Source: an uncultured Holophagaceae bacterium (GTDB lineage: Bacteria > Acidobacteriota > Holophagae > Holophagales > Holophagaceae). From it: 57,325 nucleotides of DNA. Within the stretch, counting starts at the first letter, position 1, and each line of letters opens with the position of its first letter. The notes beneath the pieces were generated by a model. The model was not told the origin of the DNA. It made no database searches and saw only the letters and a program-made list of their open reading frames with translations. The stretch lies in the NCBI GenBank assembly GCA_903913215.1, contig CAIWKE010000039.1, positions 1 through 57,325 of the forward strand, read 5' to 3'. Positions 33,497 to 42,458 of this stretch are shown piece by piece. Both the position numbers and the translations under genes were made by a program.

Positions 33497-34183
33497 CTAG
33501 ACGATGGTGATGGCCAGTTCTCCCAGCCCTTCGATCCCACACAGCACCTTGTCCCCGGCCACGATGGGTCCCACACCCGCAGGTGTGCCGGTGAACAGCA
33601 GGTCCCCAGGCGCCAATTCCATGTAACTGGAGATATGTGCGATGACTTCGGGCACGGACCAGGTCATTTGGCTCAGGTCTCCGCGCTGCTTTTCGACGCC
33701 ATTCACCGAAAGCCAGATGGCCCCGACGTTCAGGTGGCCCACCTGGGCCACGGGGCAGATGACTGAGATGGGCGCGGAGTGGTCGAAGCCTTTGGCGGTG
33801 TCCCAGGGCTGGCCATTGTCCTTGGCCTTGGCCTGGAGGTCCCGCCGGGTGAGGTCGATACCCACGGCGTAGCCGTAGATGCAGGCGCTGGCCTCACTCG
33901 CTGGGATGTCGCGGCCGCCCTTGGCCAAGGCCACCACCAGCTCGGCCTCGTAGTGCAGGTTGGAGGTCTGGGGCGGATAGGGGATCACCCCCCCACCGGG
34001 CACCACCACATCGCTGGGCTTGCCGAAGAAGAAGGGCGGCTCCCGCAGGGGATCCATGCCCATCTCCCGGGCATGGTCCGCGTAGTTGCGGCCCACACAG
34101 TAGATGCGGCGCACCGGGAAACGCTCGTCAGTGCCCAGCACGGCCAGGGTCGGGATCGTGGGAACGGGGATCACGGTTTTCAA
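33497..34183 (-). CDS. Fumarylacetoacetate hydrolase family protein
   Basis: The 228-residue product is a compact FAH-fold enzyme of the YcgM/FAHD1 type, which act as acylpyruvate hydrolases or oxaloacetate decarboxylases. Metal ligands are expected from LHYEAELVVAL (Glu pair near 78-80) and GYAVGIDLTRRDLQ (Asp near 109). The early CVGRNYADHAREMG and late TGTPAGVGP are hallmark motifs. It follows the recombinase gene by 12 bases on the same strand. The exact substrate is unresolved. Confidence 0.88.
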   Translation of the reverse strand: MKTVIPVPTIPTLAVLGTDERFPVRRIYCVGRNYADHAREMGMDPLREPPFFFGKPSDVVVPGGGVIPYPPQTSNLHYEAELVVALAKGGRDIPASEASACIYGYAVGIDLTRRDLQAKAKDNGQPWDTAKGFDHSAPISVICPVAQVGHLNVGAIWLSVNGVEKQRGDLSQMTWSVPEVIAHISSYMELAPGDLLFTGTPAGVGPIVAGDKVLCGIEGLGELAITIV

Positions 34184-34195
34184 GGCGGCTCCAGC

Positions 34196-35137
34196 TTAGG
34201 ACTTGGAAAGCTTGGCCCGGGGATGGGCCTTTTCGTAGGTGCGGGCCAGCTCTTCCAGCCCCAGGTGAGTGTAACGCTGCGTGGTGCTGAGGCTGGCATG
34301 GCCCAGCAGCTCTTGGATCGCCCGCAGGTCCATGCCGCGGTTGAGCAGGTGGGTGGCGAAGCTATGGCGCAGGGCATGGGGGCTCACCCGGCTGCGCACG
34401 GCCGCAGCTTCCAGGGCGCTGCGTAGCAGGGCGCGGACGCTGGTGGGTGTGAGGCGACCGCCTCGCTGGTTGAGGAACAGAGCGGCACTGGGCGGCAGGC
34501 TCTTGGCGGCCAGGAAGGCGGACCTGTGGGCCAGGTAGAGCTCCAGTACGACCGCCGCCTGCTCGTGGTAGGGCACCAGGCGTTCTTTTCGCCCCTTGCC
34601 CAGCACCCTCAGGGTGCGCTCCGGGAGGAAGTCCTGGAGGTCCAAGCCCACCAGCTCCGACACGCGGAGCCCCGAGGCGTAGAGGAACTCCAGAAGGCAG
34701 GACAGGCGCGCCGTGGGGAAGTCCACGGCCTCTGGCAGGTCCAGGAGGGCCTGGCTCTCACCTTCAGTGAGGAAGGCCGGAAGCCGCTTGGGCTGCTTGG
34801 GGTTACGCAAGCCCGAAGCGGGATTGCTCAAAATGCGCTGGGTCTCCCACAGCCACTTGAAGAACCCGCGCACCGTGGAGAGGATGCGGCCCTGGGAGGC
34901 GGGGTCCAGGCCCCGGTCCCCCAGTTCCAGGGCGAAGCCCCGCAGGGTTCGCGCGCTCACGCTCCAGGCACCCCAGCGCTGTTGGCAGGCGTGGTCCAGC
35001 AGCTTGGCCAGGTCGCCCTGCTGGGCCCGGGCCGTGTGGGGCGAGACGCCCCGGGCCCGCTGTTCCAAGTGGAAGGCCGAGATGGCCTCCCCCAGCAGAG
35101 CCCCATCCGTACCTGTTAACATCTCCCCACATCCCAT
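34196..35137 (-). CDS. Tyrosine recombinase of the XerC/XerD type
   Basis: The 313-residue product is a tyrosine site-specific recombinase with an N-terminal SAM-like core-binding domain. The catalytic residues are Arg158 (SGLRVSELVGL), Lys181 (GKGRKERLVPY), His254 and Arg257 (HALRHSFATHLL), His280 (LGHASL) and Tyr289 (RYTH). Length and motifs fit XerC/XerD, which resolve chromosome dimers at dif, more than a phage integrase. No dif site or attachment repeat was seen beside it. The start codon is uncertain within about 15 bases. Confidence 0.88.
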   Translation of the reverse strand: MGCGEMLTGTDGALLGEAISAFHLEQRARGVSPHTARAQQGDLAKLLDHACQQRWGAWSVSARTLRGFALELGDRGLDPASQGRILSTVRGFFKWLWETQRILSNPASGLRNPKQPKRLPAFLTEGESQALLDLPEAVDFPTARLSCLLEFLYASGLRVSELVGLDLQDFLPERTLRVLGKGRKERLVPYHEQAAVVLELYLAHRSAFLAAKSLPPSAALFLNQRGGRLTPTSVRALLRSALEAAAVRSRVSPHALRHSFATHLLNRGMDLRAIQELLGHASLSTTQRYTHLGLEELARTYEKAHPRAKLSKS

Positions 35138-35154
35138 GAGTTCACGGAGTCATT

Positions 35155-36978
35155 GTGGCGCAGCCCCTCGAAACGATTGCCCAACTTTTCTACCAAGCCG
35201 CCGAACGGAATCTTCCTGATGCCCTGGCAGCCCGGAAAAACGGCGTCTACGTGCCCATCTCCCATGCGGATCTGGTGACCCAGGTGGAGCGGCTGGCCCT
35301 GGCCATGGCGGCCCGCGGGCTCAAGCCCGGGGACCGGGTGGCCATCATGTCCGAGAACCGCCCCGAGTGGGCCATGCTCGATTTCGCCTGCGCCATCCAG
35401 GGCCTGCCTGATGTCACCGTCTACGCCACCCTCAATGTGGCCCAGGCTGGCTACATCCTGAAGGACAGCCAGGCCAAGTGGGTGGTCTGCTCAGACCGGG
35501 GCCAGCTGGACAAAATCCTGGCGAACTGGGAACAGCTCCCCACCCTGGAAGCGGCCGTGCTCATGGACGGCGAACTGCCCGAGGGCAGCGGTCGGAACCT
35601 GGCGCTCTGGTCCACCCTCCAGGCCGAGGGCGAGGCCATGGAGGACCGCCGACCTGAGGTCCGCGCCTGGGGCGCCCAGCGCCAGGCCTCGGACATCCTC
35701 ACCCTGATCTACACCTCCGGCACCACCGGGGATCCCAAGGGAGCCATGCTCACCCACGGCAACCTGGTGACCAACGTGCTGGCCGCCGAAGCCACCGTGA
35801 GCCTCATCGAGAACGAGCGGGCGCTCAGCTTCCTGCCCCTCACCCACATCTTCGAGCGCATGGCGGGGCTCTTCCTCTGGTTCCACATCGGCGCGGCCAT
35901 CTACTACGCCGAAAGCGTGAACACTGTGGCCGCGGACATGCTGGAGGTGCGTCCCACGGTCATGGCCTCGGTGCCCCGCATTTACGAGAAGATCTACGCC
36001 AAGATCTACGACACGGTGGCCTCAGGCCACCTCATCAAGCGCCTGATCTTCCACTGGGCCATGCAGGCGGGCCGTCAGGCCCTGCCCTACCTCCTGAAGG
36101 ACCAGACCCCGCCCTCCTGGAAGGGGGCCTGGTACCGCACCGCCCAGGCCGTGGTCTTCGAAAAGATCCGCCAGCGCACCGGTGGCCGCCTCAAGATCGC
36201 AGTGAGTGGTGGCGCTCCCCTCAGCGGGAAGATCATGGAGTTCTTCTGGATCATCGGCATCCCGATCCTGGAGGGCTACGGGCTCACCGAGACCAGCCCC
36301 ATCATCACCGTGAACCGCCTGGGCGAGGTGGTACCAGGCTGCGTGGGCAGGCCCATCTACACGGAATGGGAGGGCCGCCCCTTCGTGAAGATCGCCGAGG
36401 ATGGCGAGATCCTCTGCCAGGGCCCCAACATCATGGTGGGCTACTGGAACAACGCAAAAGCCACCGAGGAGGCCATCGATGCGGAGGGTTACTTCCACAC
36501 CGGGGACATCGGCCACTTCGACATCGAGGGACGCCTCTACATCACCGACCGGAAGAAGGAGCTCATCGTCACCAGTGGCGGCAAGAAGGTGGCCCCCCAG
36601 CCCATCGAGAACCAGCTCAAGAGCGACAAGTACATCTCCCAGGCGGTGCTCATCGGCGACCAGCGCAACTACCTCACGGCTCTGGTGGTGCCCAACTTCG
36701 ACAGCCTGATCCGCTGGGCCGGCTACAAGAAGATCACCTTCAAGTCCCACGCCGAGCTCATCAAAAACCAGCAGATCATCGACAAGCTCGGTAGCCGCGT
36801 GGAGCGCGTCAACGAGCACCTGTCCAACTACGAGCGCATCAAGAAGATCGCCATCATCGAGCAGGAAATGACCCTGGAGGGTGGCCAGCTGACCCCTTCC
36901 CTCAAGGTGAAGCGACGTGTGGTGAACCAGATGTACTCAGCGCTCATCGAGGGGATGTACGCCGAGGGCAAGAACTAG
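35155..36978 (+). CDS. Long-chain acyl-CoA synthetase (AMP-binding)
   Basis: The 607-residue product activates fatty acids to acyl-CoA through an acyl-adenylate. It shows the P-loop YTSGTTGDPKGAMLTHGN near residue 185, a YGLTETSP motif near 375, and HTGDIGHFDIEGRLYITDRKK near 445. The layout is that of the FadD15-like long-chain group, which includes many membrane-associated enzymes. A GTG start at 35155 is used. It is divergent from the recombinase gene, and no beta-oxidation gene is adjacent. Confidence 0.9.
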   Translation: MAQPLETIAQLFYQAAERNLPDALAARKNGVYVPISHADLVTQVERLALAMAARGLKPGDRVAIMSENRPEWAMLDFACAIQGLPDVTVYATLNVAQAGYILKDSQAKWVVCSDRGQLDKILANWEQLPTLEAAVLMDGELPEGSGRNLALWSTLQAEGEAMEDRRPEVRAWGAQRQASDILTLIYTSGTTGDPKGAMLTHGNLVTNVLAAEATVSLIENERALSFLPLTHIFERMAGLFLWFHIGAAIYYAESVNTVAADMLEVRPTVMASVPRIYEKIYAKIYDTVASGHLIKRLIFHWAMQAGRQALPYLLKDQTPPSWKGAWYRTAQAVVFEKIRQRTGGRLKIAVSGGAPLSGKIMEFFWIIGIPILEGYGLTETSPIITVNRLGEVVPGCVGRPIYTEWEGRPFVKIAEDGEILCQGPNIMVGYWNNAKATEEAIDAEGYFHTGDIGHFDIEGRLYITDRKKELIVTSGGKKVAPQPIENQLKSDKYISQAVLIGDQRNYLTALVVPNFDSLIRWAGYKKITFKSHAELIKNQQIIDKLGSRVERVNEHLSNYERIKKIAIIEQEMTLEGGQLTPSLKVKRRVVNQMYSALIEGMYAEGKN

Positions 36979-36986
36979 ATTTGTGT

Positions 36987-37493
36987 TCAGCCCCGCCCAT
37001 GGGCACTGAAGTAGCGCCGCAGGGCCTGCTCTGTCGCGGGCAACTGGAGTCCAGCCGCTTTGGCGATCTGGATGGCCTCCTCCAGAGGCATCCCCTTGGC
37101 CAGCACGAGCCAGGGACAGACCGCGGCCGCGGCCCGGTTGCCATCGCCGCAGTGGAACAGCACCCTGGATTTCGGCGGCAGGTCTTTTACGAAGGAACAG
37201 AGGAAGTCGAAGTCCCCGTTCGGGGGCGTCGTGGAGATGGCGAATCGGATGTACTGGATCGACATGCCGCCCAGCGTGGAGGCCTCGGCCTCACAGTTGA
37301 GGTTCGCCTCCCCATCCCGACGCAGATCCACCACGTGGGTGATGCGTTGGCCTTTCAGTGCCGCGAAGACCTCTTCGGTGGGCACCCCCCGGAGCACCCA
37401 TACTCCAGGTCGCACCTCCGTGGCACCTGGGATGGGTGATTCCGCCGCCTGAAGCATCAGGGCTGGAACCAGCAGGAGCAAGGACCGGTACAT
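36987..37493 (-). CDS. Secreted dual-specificity-phosphatase-like protein
   Basis: The 168-residue product has a signal peptide (RSLLLLVPALMLQAA) and a small cysteine-phosphatase fold. The P-loop HCGDGNR (residues 114-120) has the HCx5R pattern, and ITHVVDLRRDGE near 51-62 supplies the general-acid loop region. Related bacterial proteins (DUF442/DSP-like) act on phosphorylated lipids, sugars or proteins. Periplasmic location is inferred from the signal. It is convergent with the acyl-CoA synthetase gene. Confidence 0.8.
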   Translation of the reverse strand: MYRSLLLLVPALMLQAAESPIPGATEVRPGVWVLRGVPTEEVFAALKGQRITHVVDLRRDGEANLNCEAEASTLGGMSIQYIRFAISTTPPNGDFDFLCSFVKDLPPKSRVLFHCGDGNRAAAAVCPWLVLAKGMPLEEAIQIAKAAGLQLPATEQALRRYFSAHGRG

Positions 37494-37629
37494 AAACCCT
37501 CCCCGAGCGTCCGGCAGAGCGCCAGATGCTTAAAGAAGACCGCCAGGGGGGTCATGTACTTCGGGGGGCCTCAGAGACCCAGGCCCCACGGGCAGGTCTC
37601 CTAAGGCCCAATATAGGCTCGCGGGTAAC

Positions 37630-37700
37630 CTATGCAACTTCGTGAATCGTTAAAATTTAGAATAGAACCGATGAGCACGAAGGCTCGAGGAGAAAGAGAG
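37630..37700. repeat. Intergenic repeat arm containing GAGCACGAAGGCTCGAGG
   Basis: CAACTTCGTGAATCGTT and AACCGATGAGCACGAAGG form an imperfect inverted pair. The second arm continues in the CACGAAG style of the other intergenic elements. It lies just downstream of hemN, where the heme operon transcript should end. Confidence 0.45.
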
Positions 37701-37715
37701 AATGACCTGTGAGAC

Positions 37716-39086
37716 TTAGACAGTCCTGGAGAAGGGCGTTTTGGCGCTGAGCCCGGCGAGGTAGGCGTCAAAGGGCTGGACCAGGTTGCGCACGAAGCGG
37801 CGCCCCAGGTCCGTGATGAAGATGCCCTCGGGACGCAGGTCCACGGTTCCCTGGGCCACTTCCTCCTGGAGTTGGGCCACGGCATCTGCGAACAGCGTGG
37901 GTCCTTCCACGCCGAACTTGGCGTTCAGTTCCTCCCAGCGCAGTTCGAAGTGCCCCATGAGGTGGTGGATGACCCAGCGGCGCAGTTCGTCATCGTCCGA
38001 AAGCCGGTGCCCCTTGTGCACCGCCAGATGCCCCTCGGTGACGGTGTGCTCCCACTTGGAGAGGATCTTCTCATTCTGGGCGTATACGCCCGCCACGTTG
38101 GAGATGGCGCTGGGGCCGAAGCCCAGCAGGTCCGTGCCCGCGGACACCGCGTAGCCCATGAAGTTGCGGATGAGGCGGCCCTCCTGGACAGCCTTGGCCA
38201 TGGGGTCCTTGGGGTGGGCGAAGTGGTCCATGCCGATGGCCACGTAGCCCGCCTTCTCCAGGATGTCCGAGGCCATGAGCAACAGGTCCAGGCGGATCTC
38301 CGGGGTGGGCAGGGTCTCGGCGGGGATGCTGCGCTGGAAGGGCATGATGGTGGGCAGGTAGGCGAAGCCGTAGATGGCCATGCGGTCCGGCGATAGCTCC
38401 AGGGTGGATTCCAGGGTGCGGCGGAAGGTGTCCATGGTCTGGCCCGGCAGGCCGTAGACCAGGTCCAGGTTCACGCCTTCGAAGCCCAACTCCCGACACT
38501 GGCTCATGGCCGTGAGGGTGTGCTCCCAGGTCTGGCCGCGGGTGATGAGGGCCTGGACGTTCTCGTCGAGATCCTGCACTCCGAAGGAGACACGGTTGAA
38601 GCCCAGTTCCCGCAGGGCCGGCAGCTGATCGGGGGTCAGGAACGTGGGGTCCACCTCGATGGCAATCTCAGCTTCTGGCAGGAACTCGAAGCGGTCCTTG
38701 AAGAGCTGGAAGGTGCGCTTGAGGTCCGCCGCGTTGAGGTAGGTGGGCGTGCCACCGCCCCAGTGCAGCTGCATTACCTTCCGTCGATCCTTCAGGTGGG
38801 CGCAGACCAGATCAAGTTCCTTGGCGACCGCCGCCAGGTAGGCCTCCACGGGATCGTATTGGGGACTCACGACCACATTGCAGCCACAGTAGGCGCAGCG
38901 GCGGGGGCAGAAGGGGATGTGCAGGTACAGGGAAAGGGCCTCATCCGGGCGGGCGTTGGCCCGGTCCAGGGCTTCCAAAACCAGGGGCTCCGGGAAGTCG
39001 TCGGACCAGACCGGGGGCATGGGATAGCCCGTGTAGCGGGGGCCGGGCCGGTCGTAGCGGCGGATGAGATCGGCAAGCTTGTTCAT
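37716..39086 (-). CDS. hemN: Oxygen-independent coproporphyrinogen III oxidase
   Basis: HemN is a radical-SAM enzyme that decarboxylates coproporphyrinogen III to protoporphyrinogen IX without oxygen. The 456-residue length and the CPRRCAYCGC cluster motif (CxxxCxxC) near residue 58 fit. The RPGPRYTGYPMPP start and the LHWGGGTPTYL motif are typical of true HemN rather than the HemW homologue. The ATG overlaps the hemE stop (ATGA). It is the last gene of the heme operon. Confidence 0.93.
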   Translation of the reverse strand: MNKLADLIRRYDRPGPRYTGYPMPPVWSDDFPEPLVLEALDRANARPDEALSLYLHIPFCPRRCAYCGCNVVVSPQYDPVEAYLAAVAKELDLVCAHLKDRRKVMQLHWGGGTPTYLNAADLKRTFQLFKDRFEFLPEAEIAIEVDPTFLTPDQLPALRELGFNRVSFGVQDLDENVQALITRGQTWEHTLTAMSQCRELGFEGVNLDLVYGLPGQTMDTFRRTLESTLELSPDRMAIYGFAYLPTIMPFQRSIPAETLPTPEIRLDLLLMASDILEKAGYVAIGMDHFAHPKDPMAKAVQEGRLIRNFMGYAVSAGTDLLGFGPSAISNVAGVYAQNEKILSKWEHTVTEGHLAVHKGHRLSDDDELRRWVIHHLMGHFELRWEELNAKFGVEGPTLFADAVAQLQEEVAQGTVDLRPEGIFITDLGRRFVRNLVQPFDAYLAGLSAKTPFSRTV

Positions 39087-40072
39087 GCCTTCACCTCCTC
39101 AATCACCGCCGCCACCACGGCGGGATCGGTCTCCGGGGTGAGCCCGTGGCCGAGGTTGAAGATGTGTGGGTGGCCCTTCATGGCATCCACGATGGCGCGG
39201 GCCTTTCGCTTGGCCGTGTCCGCCCCGGCCAGCAGCGCGATGGGGTCCAGGTTGCCCTGGAGCACCATCTTGGGGAAGCGGCGCCGGGCCTCGCTGATGG
39301 GCACCTGCCAGGGCACCGCCAGCCCCTGGCAGGGGAGGTCATTCAGGGCATCCGGCAGGTAACCCGTGCGGGCAAAGAAGAGCGTGGGCGCAGCGGTCAC
39401 CTGAGAGAGGGTGCGCTCCACCGCGGGCAAGGCGAAGGTCGCGTAGTCGTCCGCATCGAGTTCTCCCGCCCAGGTGTCGAAGAGTTGCACGCCCTGGGCG
39501 CCGGCCTCGATGTGCAGGTTCAGCAGGCGGGCGGCTGCATCCGCCAGCTTCTCCATCCACTTCTGCGCCAGCACCGGCTCCTGGTGGATGAAGGCCTTGG
39601 CCTTGGACCAGCTCTTGCTGCCCTTGCCCTCGATGCCGTAGGCCAGCAGGGTCCAGGGGGCCCCGGCGAAGCCCAGCATGGTCACGGCGGGGGGCAAGTT
39701 GGCCTTCACCTTGCGGATGGCCGCCTGCACGGGCTCGAAGACGCGCTCGTCCAGGGGCCGGTCCAGGTCGATCTGGTCCAGGGTCTTGCCGATGCGGGGC
39801 CCGCCCTCAGGGATGGTGACCTCGCAGCCCAGGGCATCCAGGATCACCAGGATGTCGCTGAAGATGATGGCGCCGTCGATCTTGGGGAAGCGCCGGATGG
39901 GCTGCAAGGACACTTCCGCCGCCAGGTCCGAGTCATTGAGCAGCTGCTCGAAGGTGGCCTTGGCCCGGATGGCGCGGTACTCCGGCAGGAACCGCCCCGC
40001 CTGGCGCATGAACCAGACCGGGGGCTTATCGAGGGCTTCGCCATTGAGGACGCGGAGGAGGGGCTGGGTCAT
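39083..40072 (-). CDS. hemE: Uroporphyrinogen decarboxylase
   Basis: HemE removes four carboxyl groups from uroporphyrinogen III. The 329-residue product has the substrate-binding MRQAGRFLPEYR near residue 24, an IIFSDILV segment near 72 (the conserved Asp), and GFAGAPWTLL near 127. The inner ATG at 40072 (MTQPLLRV) is where homology starts. The upstream gap of about 70 bases to hemL holds a repeat arm. Its stop overlaps hemN. Confidence 0.94.
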   Translation of the reverse strand: MTQPLLRVLNGEALDKPPVWFMRQAGRFLPEYRAIRAKATFEQLLNDSDLAAEVSLQPIRRFPKIDGAIIFSDILVILDALGCEVTIPEGGPRIGKTLDQIDLDRPLDERVFEPVQAAIRKVKANLPPAVTMLGFAGAPWTLLAYGIEGKGSKSWSKAKAFIHQEPVLAQKWMEKLADAAARLLNLHIEAGAQGVQLFDTWAGELDADDYATFALPAVERTLSQVTAAPTLFFARTGYLPDALNDLPCQGLAVPWQVPISEARRRFPKMVLQGNLDPIALLAGADTAKRKARAIVDAMKGHPHIFNLGHGLTPETDPAVVAAVIEEVKA

Positions 40073-40090
40073 CACATCACCAAAAAGAAC

Positions 40091-40125
40091 CATTCACCGC
40101 AGAGAGCGCAGAGAACGCAGAGGGA
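40091..40125. repeat. Repeat arm with CGCAGAGAGCGCAGAGAACGCAGAGG
   Basis: The sequence consists of three near-repeats of CGCAGAGA and sits between hemL and hemE. Only one arm is visible here. The same word appears at 41416-41440. Confidence 0.55.
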
Positions 40126-40143
40126 AACGGCTTGCTGAAAAGA

Positions 40144-41400
40144 TCAGGCAAACTGGGGTGCAACTTTGGCCACGGCCTTTTGGAAGTGGGCCAGCTCGGC
40201 TTCGCCGTGGGCGGCGCCAAGGAAGGCCACTTCGTAGCCGCTGGGGGGGAGGTAGACGCCCTCGTCCAGCAGGGCCTTGTGCAGGCGGTTGAAGGTGCCT
40301 ATGGCCTCGCCCTTCACGCCGTCGCTGCGGCGCACGCCATCCTGGAACAGAGGCCAGAGCAGGCTGCCGTAGCGGGGGCAGTGGAGGCCGGGGATGGTCT
40401 CAAAGGCCGTGGCCCACTTGGCGGCATTGGCCTCGAGGTTGGCGTAGAAGGCCGGGGTGAGCTTCTCCATGGTGGCGAGGCCCGCGGCCATGGCCACGGG
40501 GTTGCCCGAAAGGGTGCCGGCCTGATAGACCGGCCCGTCAGGCGCCACCACGCCCATGATGTCCTTGCGCCCACCGTAGAGGCCCACGGGCATGCCGCCG
40601 CCGATGATCTTGCCGTAGGTGCCCAGGTCCGGGGTGATGCCCAGGCGCTCCGACGCGCCGCCAGGGGCCACGCGGAAGCCGCTGATGACCTCGTCGAAGA
40701 TCAACACCACGCCGTACTTGGTGCAGAGTTCGCGCAGGCGCTGGAGGAACTCGGGGCGCTGCAGCAGGAGGCCGTTGTTGGCGGGGATGGGTTCGATGAT
40801 GGCCGCGGCCAACTCACCGCCCACTTCGGCGAAGGTCCGCTCCAGGGTTTCCATGTCATCCAACGAGACTACGGAAGTCAGCTCCGCGATGGCCTTGGGC
40901 ACGCCGGCGCTGGTGGGGGCGCCGAAGGTCACGAGGCCCGAACCGGCCTTCACCAGCAGGCCATCGCTGTGGCCGTGGTAGCAGCCCTCGAACTTGAGGA
41001 TGCGCTCCCGACCCGTGAAGCCGCGGGCCGCGCGCAGAGCGGACATGACAGCCTCGGTGCCCGAGGACACGAAGCGCATCTTCTCCACGAAGGGCACCAT
41101 CTCCTTGATGCGCCGGGCCAGGACCAGCTCCCGGCGGCTGGGGGCGCCGAAGGTGAGCCCCTCCTGCATGGACTCCGTCACTGCAGCCAGGATGTCCGGG
41201 TGGGCGTGGCCCAGGATCAGCGGCCCCCAGGACATGCAGAGGTCCAGGAAGCGCTGGCCATCTTCATCCTCAAACCAGGCCCCGGAAGCCTTCTTGAAGA
41301 ACTTCGGCGTGCCCCCCACGGCCCGGAAGGCCCGCACCGGGCTGGAGACACCACCGGGGAAGTGGGTCAGTGCTTCAGCAAACAGCGTTTCGTTGCTCAT
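40144..41400 (-). CDS. hemL: Glutamate-1-semialdehyde 2,1-aminomutase
   Basis: HemL is a PLP enzyme that turns glutamate-1-semialdehyde into 5-aminolevulinate, the second step of the C5 route. The 418-residue product has FPGGVSSPVRAF at the start, a VSSGTEAVMSALRAARG block near 113, and the PLP lysine in YGKIIGGGMPVG near 262. Flanking intergenic repeats separate it from hemB and hemE, though direction and spacing still fit one operon. Confidence 0.95.
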   Translation of the reverse strand: MSNETLFAEALTHFPGGVSSPVRAFRAVGGTPKFFKKASGAWFEDEDGQRFLDLCMSWGPLILGHAHPDILAAVTESMQEGLTFGAPSRRELVLARRIKEMVPFVEKMRFVSSGTEAVMSALRAARGFTGRERILKFEGCYHGHSDGLLVKAGSGLVTFGAPTSAGVPKAIAELTSVVSLDDMETLERTFAEVGGELAAAIIEPIPANNGLLLQRPEFLQRLRELCTKYGVVLIFDEVISGFRVAPGGASERLGITPDLGTYGKIIGGGMPVGLYGGRKDIMGVVAPDGPVYQAGTLSGNPVAMAAGLATMEKLTPAFYANLEANAAKWATAFETIPGLHCPRYGSLLWPLFQDGVRRSDGVKGEAIGTFNRLHKALLDEGVYLPPSGYEVAFLGAAHGEAELAHFQKAVAKVAPQFA

Positions 41401-41412
41401 AAAACCTCTAAA

Positions 41413-41482
41413 GAAATCAACCGCAGAGAGCGCAGAGGAAAGAGGGTCATTTCCCTGCGCCCTCTGCGGTTAAAAATTGTTT
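41413..41482. repeat. Hairpin-forming repeat of the CGCAGAGAG type between hemB and hemL
   Basis: ATCAACCGCAGAGAGCGCAG (left) pairs with CTGCGCCCTCTGCGGTTAAA (right) across a short loop near 41445. It lies directly between the hemB stop and the hemL start, inside the operon, and could act as an RNA processing site or partial terminator. Confidence 0.7.
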
Positions 41483-42458
41483 ACGAAATCCAGCCCTTCT
41501 CTAGAGCTTCCCGCCCGGCGTAGGTGACGATCATGTCGGCGCCGGCGCGGCGGATGGCGATGAGGTGCTCAAACATGAGCTGGTCACCGTTCACCCAGCC
41601 CAGGCGGTCGGCGGCCTTCACGCTGCTGAACTCGCTGGACACGTGGTAGGCGCAGATGGGGGCCAGCTGGGCCTCCCGCAGGCGCCAGATGAGGTCCAGG
41701 TTCGGCAGGGCGGGCTTCACCATGAGCATGTCCGCGCCCTCCTCGATGTCCAGCAGGGCGTCCCGCAGGCCCTCGCGCGCATTGCGGGGATCCATCTGGT
41801 AGGTCTTCCGGTCGCCGAACTTGGGGCTGCTGTGGGCCGCTTCACGGAAGGGGCCGTAGTAGGCGCCAGTGTGCTTGATGGCATAGCTGAGGATGCTGGT
41901 CTGCGTGTAGCTATTCTGATCCAGCATGTGCCGGATGGCGGCCACGCGACCGTCCATCATGTCGCTGGGGGCAACCACGTCGGCGCCAGCTTCGGCATGG
42001 CGCAGAGCCATCTCGGCCAGGATGGGCAGGCTCTCGTCGTTGCAGACCACTCCATTCTCATCCACGACACCGCAGTGACCGTGGCTGGTGGCGCCGCAGA
42101 GGCAGATGTCCGTCATGACGATGAGGTCCGCGCCGAAGGCCTGCTTCAGGGCCTTCACGGCCACAGGCACCACGCCACTGGCATCGCAGACGTAGCGGCC
42201 ATCGGGGGTCTTGGAGGCATCCTCGGGCACGCCGAAGAGCAGCACGCTGGTGAGCCCCTTCTTGAGGTCCTTTTCCACCTGGCGAAGGGTGTCCTCCACG
42301 CTGGCGTTGAAGATGCCGGGCATGCTGGAGATCTCGGTGCTGCCGGCCATGGGCTGCACGAAGTGGGGCTGGATCAGGTGCCGGGGCCGGAGGTCGGTCT
42401 CGGCCACGAGGTTGCGCATGGCCAGGCTGGTGCGGAGGCGGCGGGAGCGGTTCAACAT
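41481..42458 (-). CDS. hemB: Porphobilinogen synthase (5-aminolevulinate dehydratase)
   Basis: HemB joins two 5-aminolevulinate molecules. The 325-residue product carries the zinc-type cysteine motif CLCGATSHGHCG near residue 120, the APSDMMDGRVAAIR block near 190 and MLMVKPALPNLDLIWR near 245, which contain the two active-site lysine regions. The presence of three Cys suggests a zinc-dependent form. Its start overlaps the end of hemD by a few bases. Confidence 0.95.
   Translation of the reverse strand: MLNRSRRLRTSLAMRNLVAETDLRPRHLIQPHFVQPMAGSTEISSMPGIFNASVEDTLRQVEKDLKKGLTSVLLFGVPEDASKTPDGRYVCDASGVVPVAVKALKQAFGADLIVMTDICLCGATSHGHCGVVDENGVVCNDESLPILAEMALRHAEAGADVVAPSDMMDGRVAAIRHMLDQNSYTQTSILSYAIKHTGAYYGPFREAAHSSPKFGDRKTYQMDPRNAREGLRDALLDIEEGADMLMVKPALPNLDLIWRLREAQLAPICAYHVSSEFSSVKAADRLGWVNGDQLMFEHLIAIRRAGADMIVTYAGREALEKGWIS

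Noticed and set aside
34196-35137. Recombinase as integrase of a genomic island
   Set aside because: No tRNA gene, flanking direct repeats or cargo genes are present, and the protein fits the Xer type.
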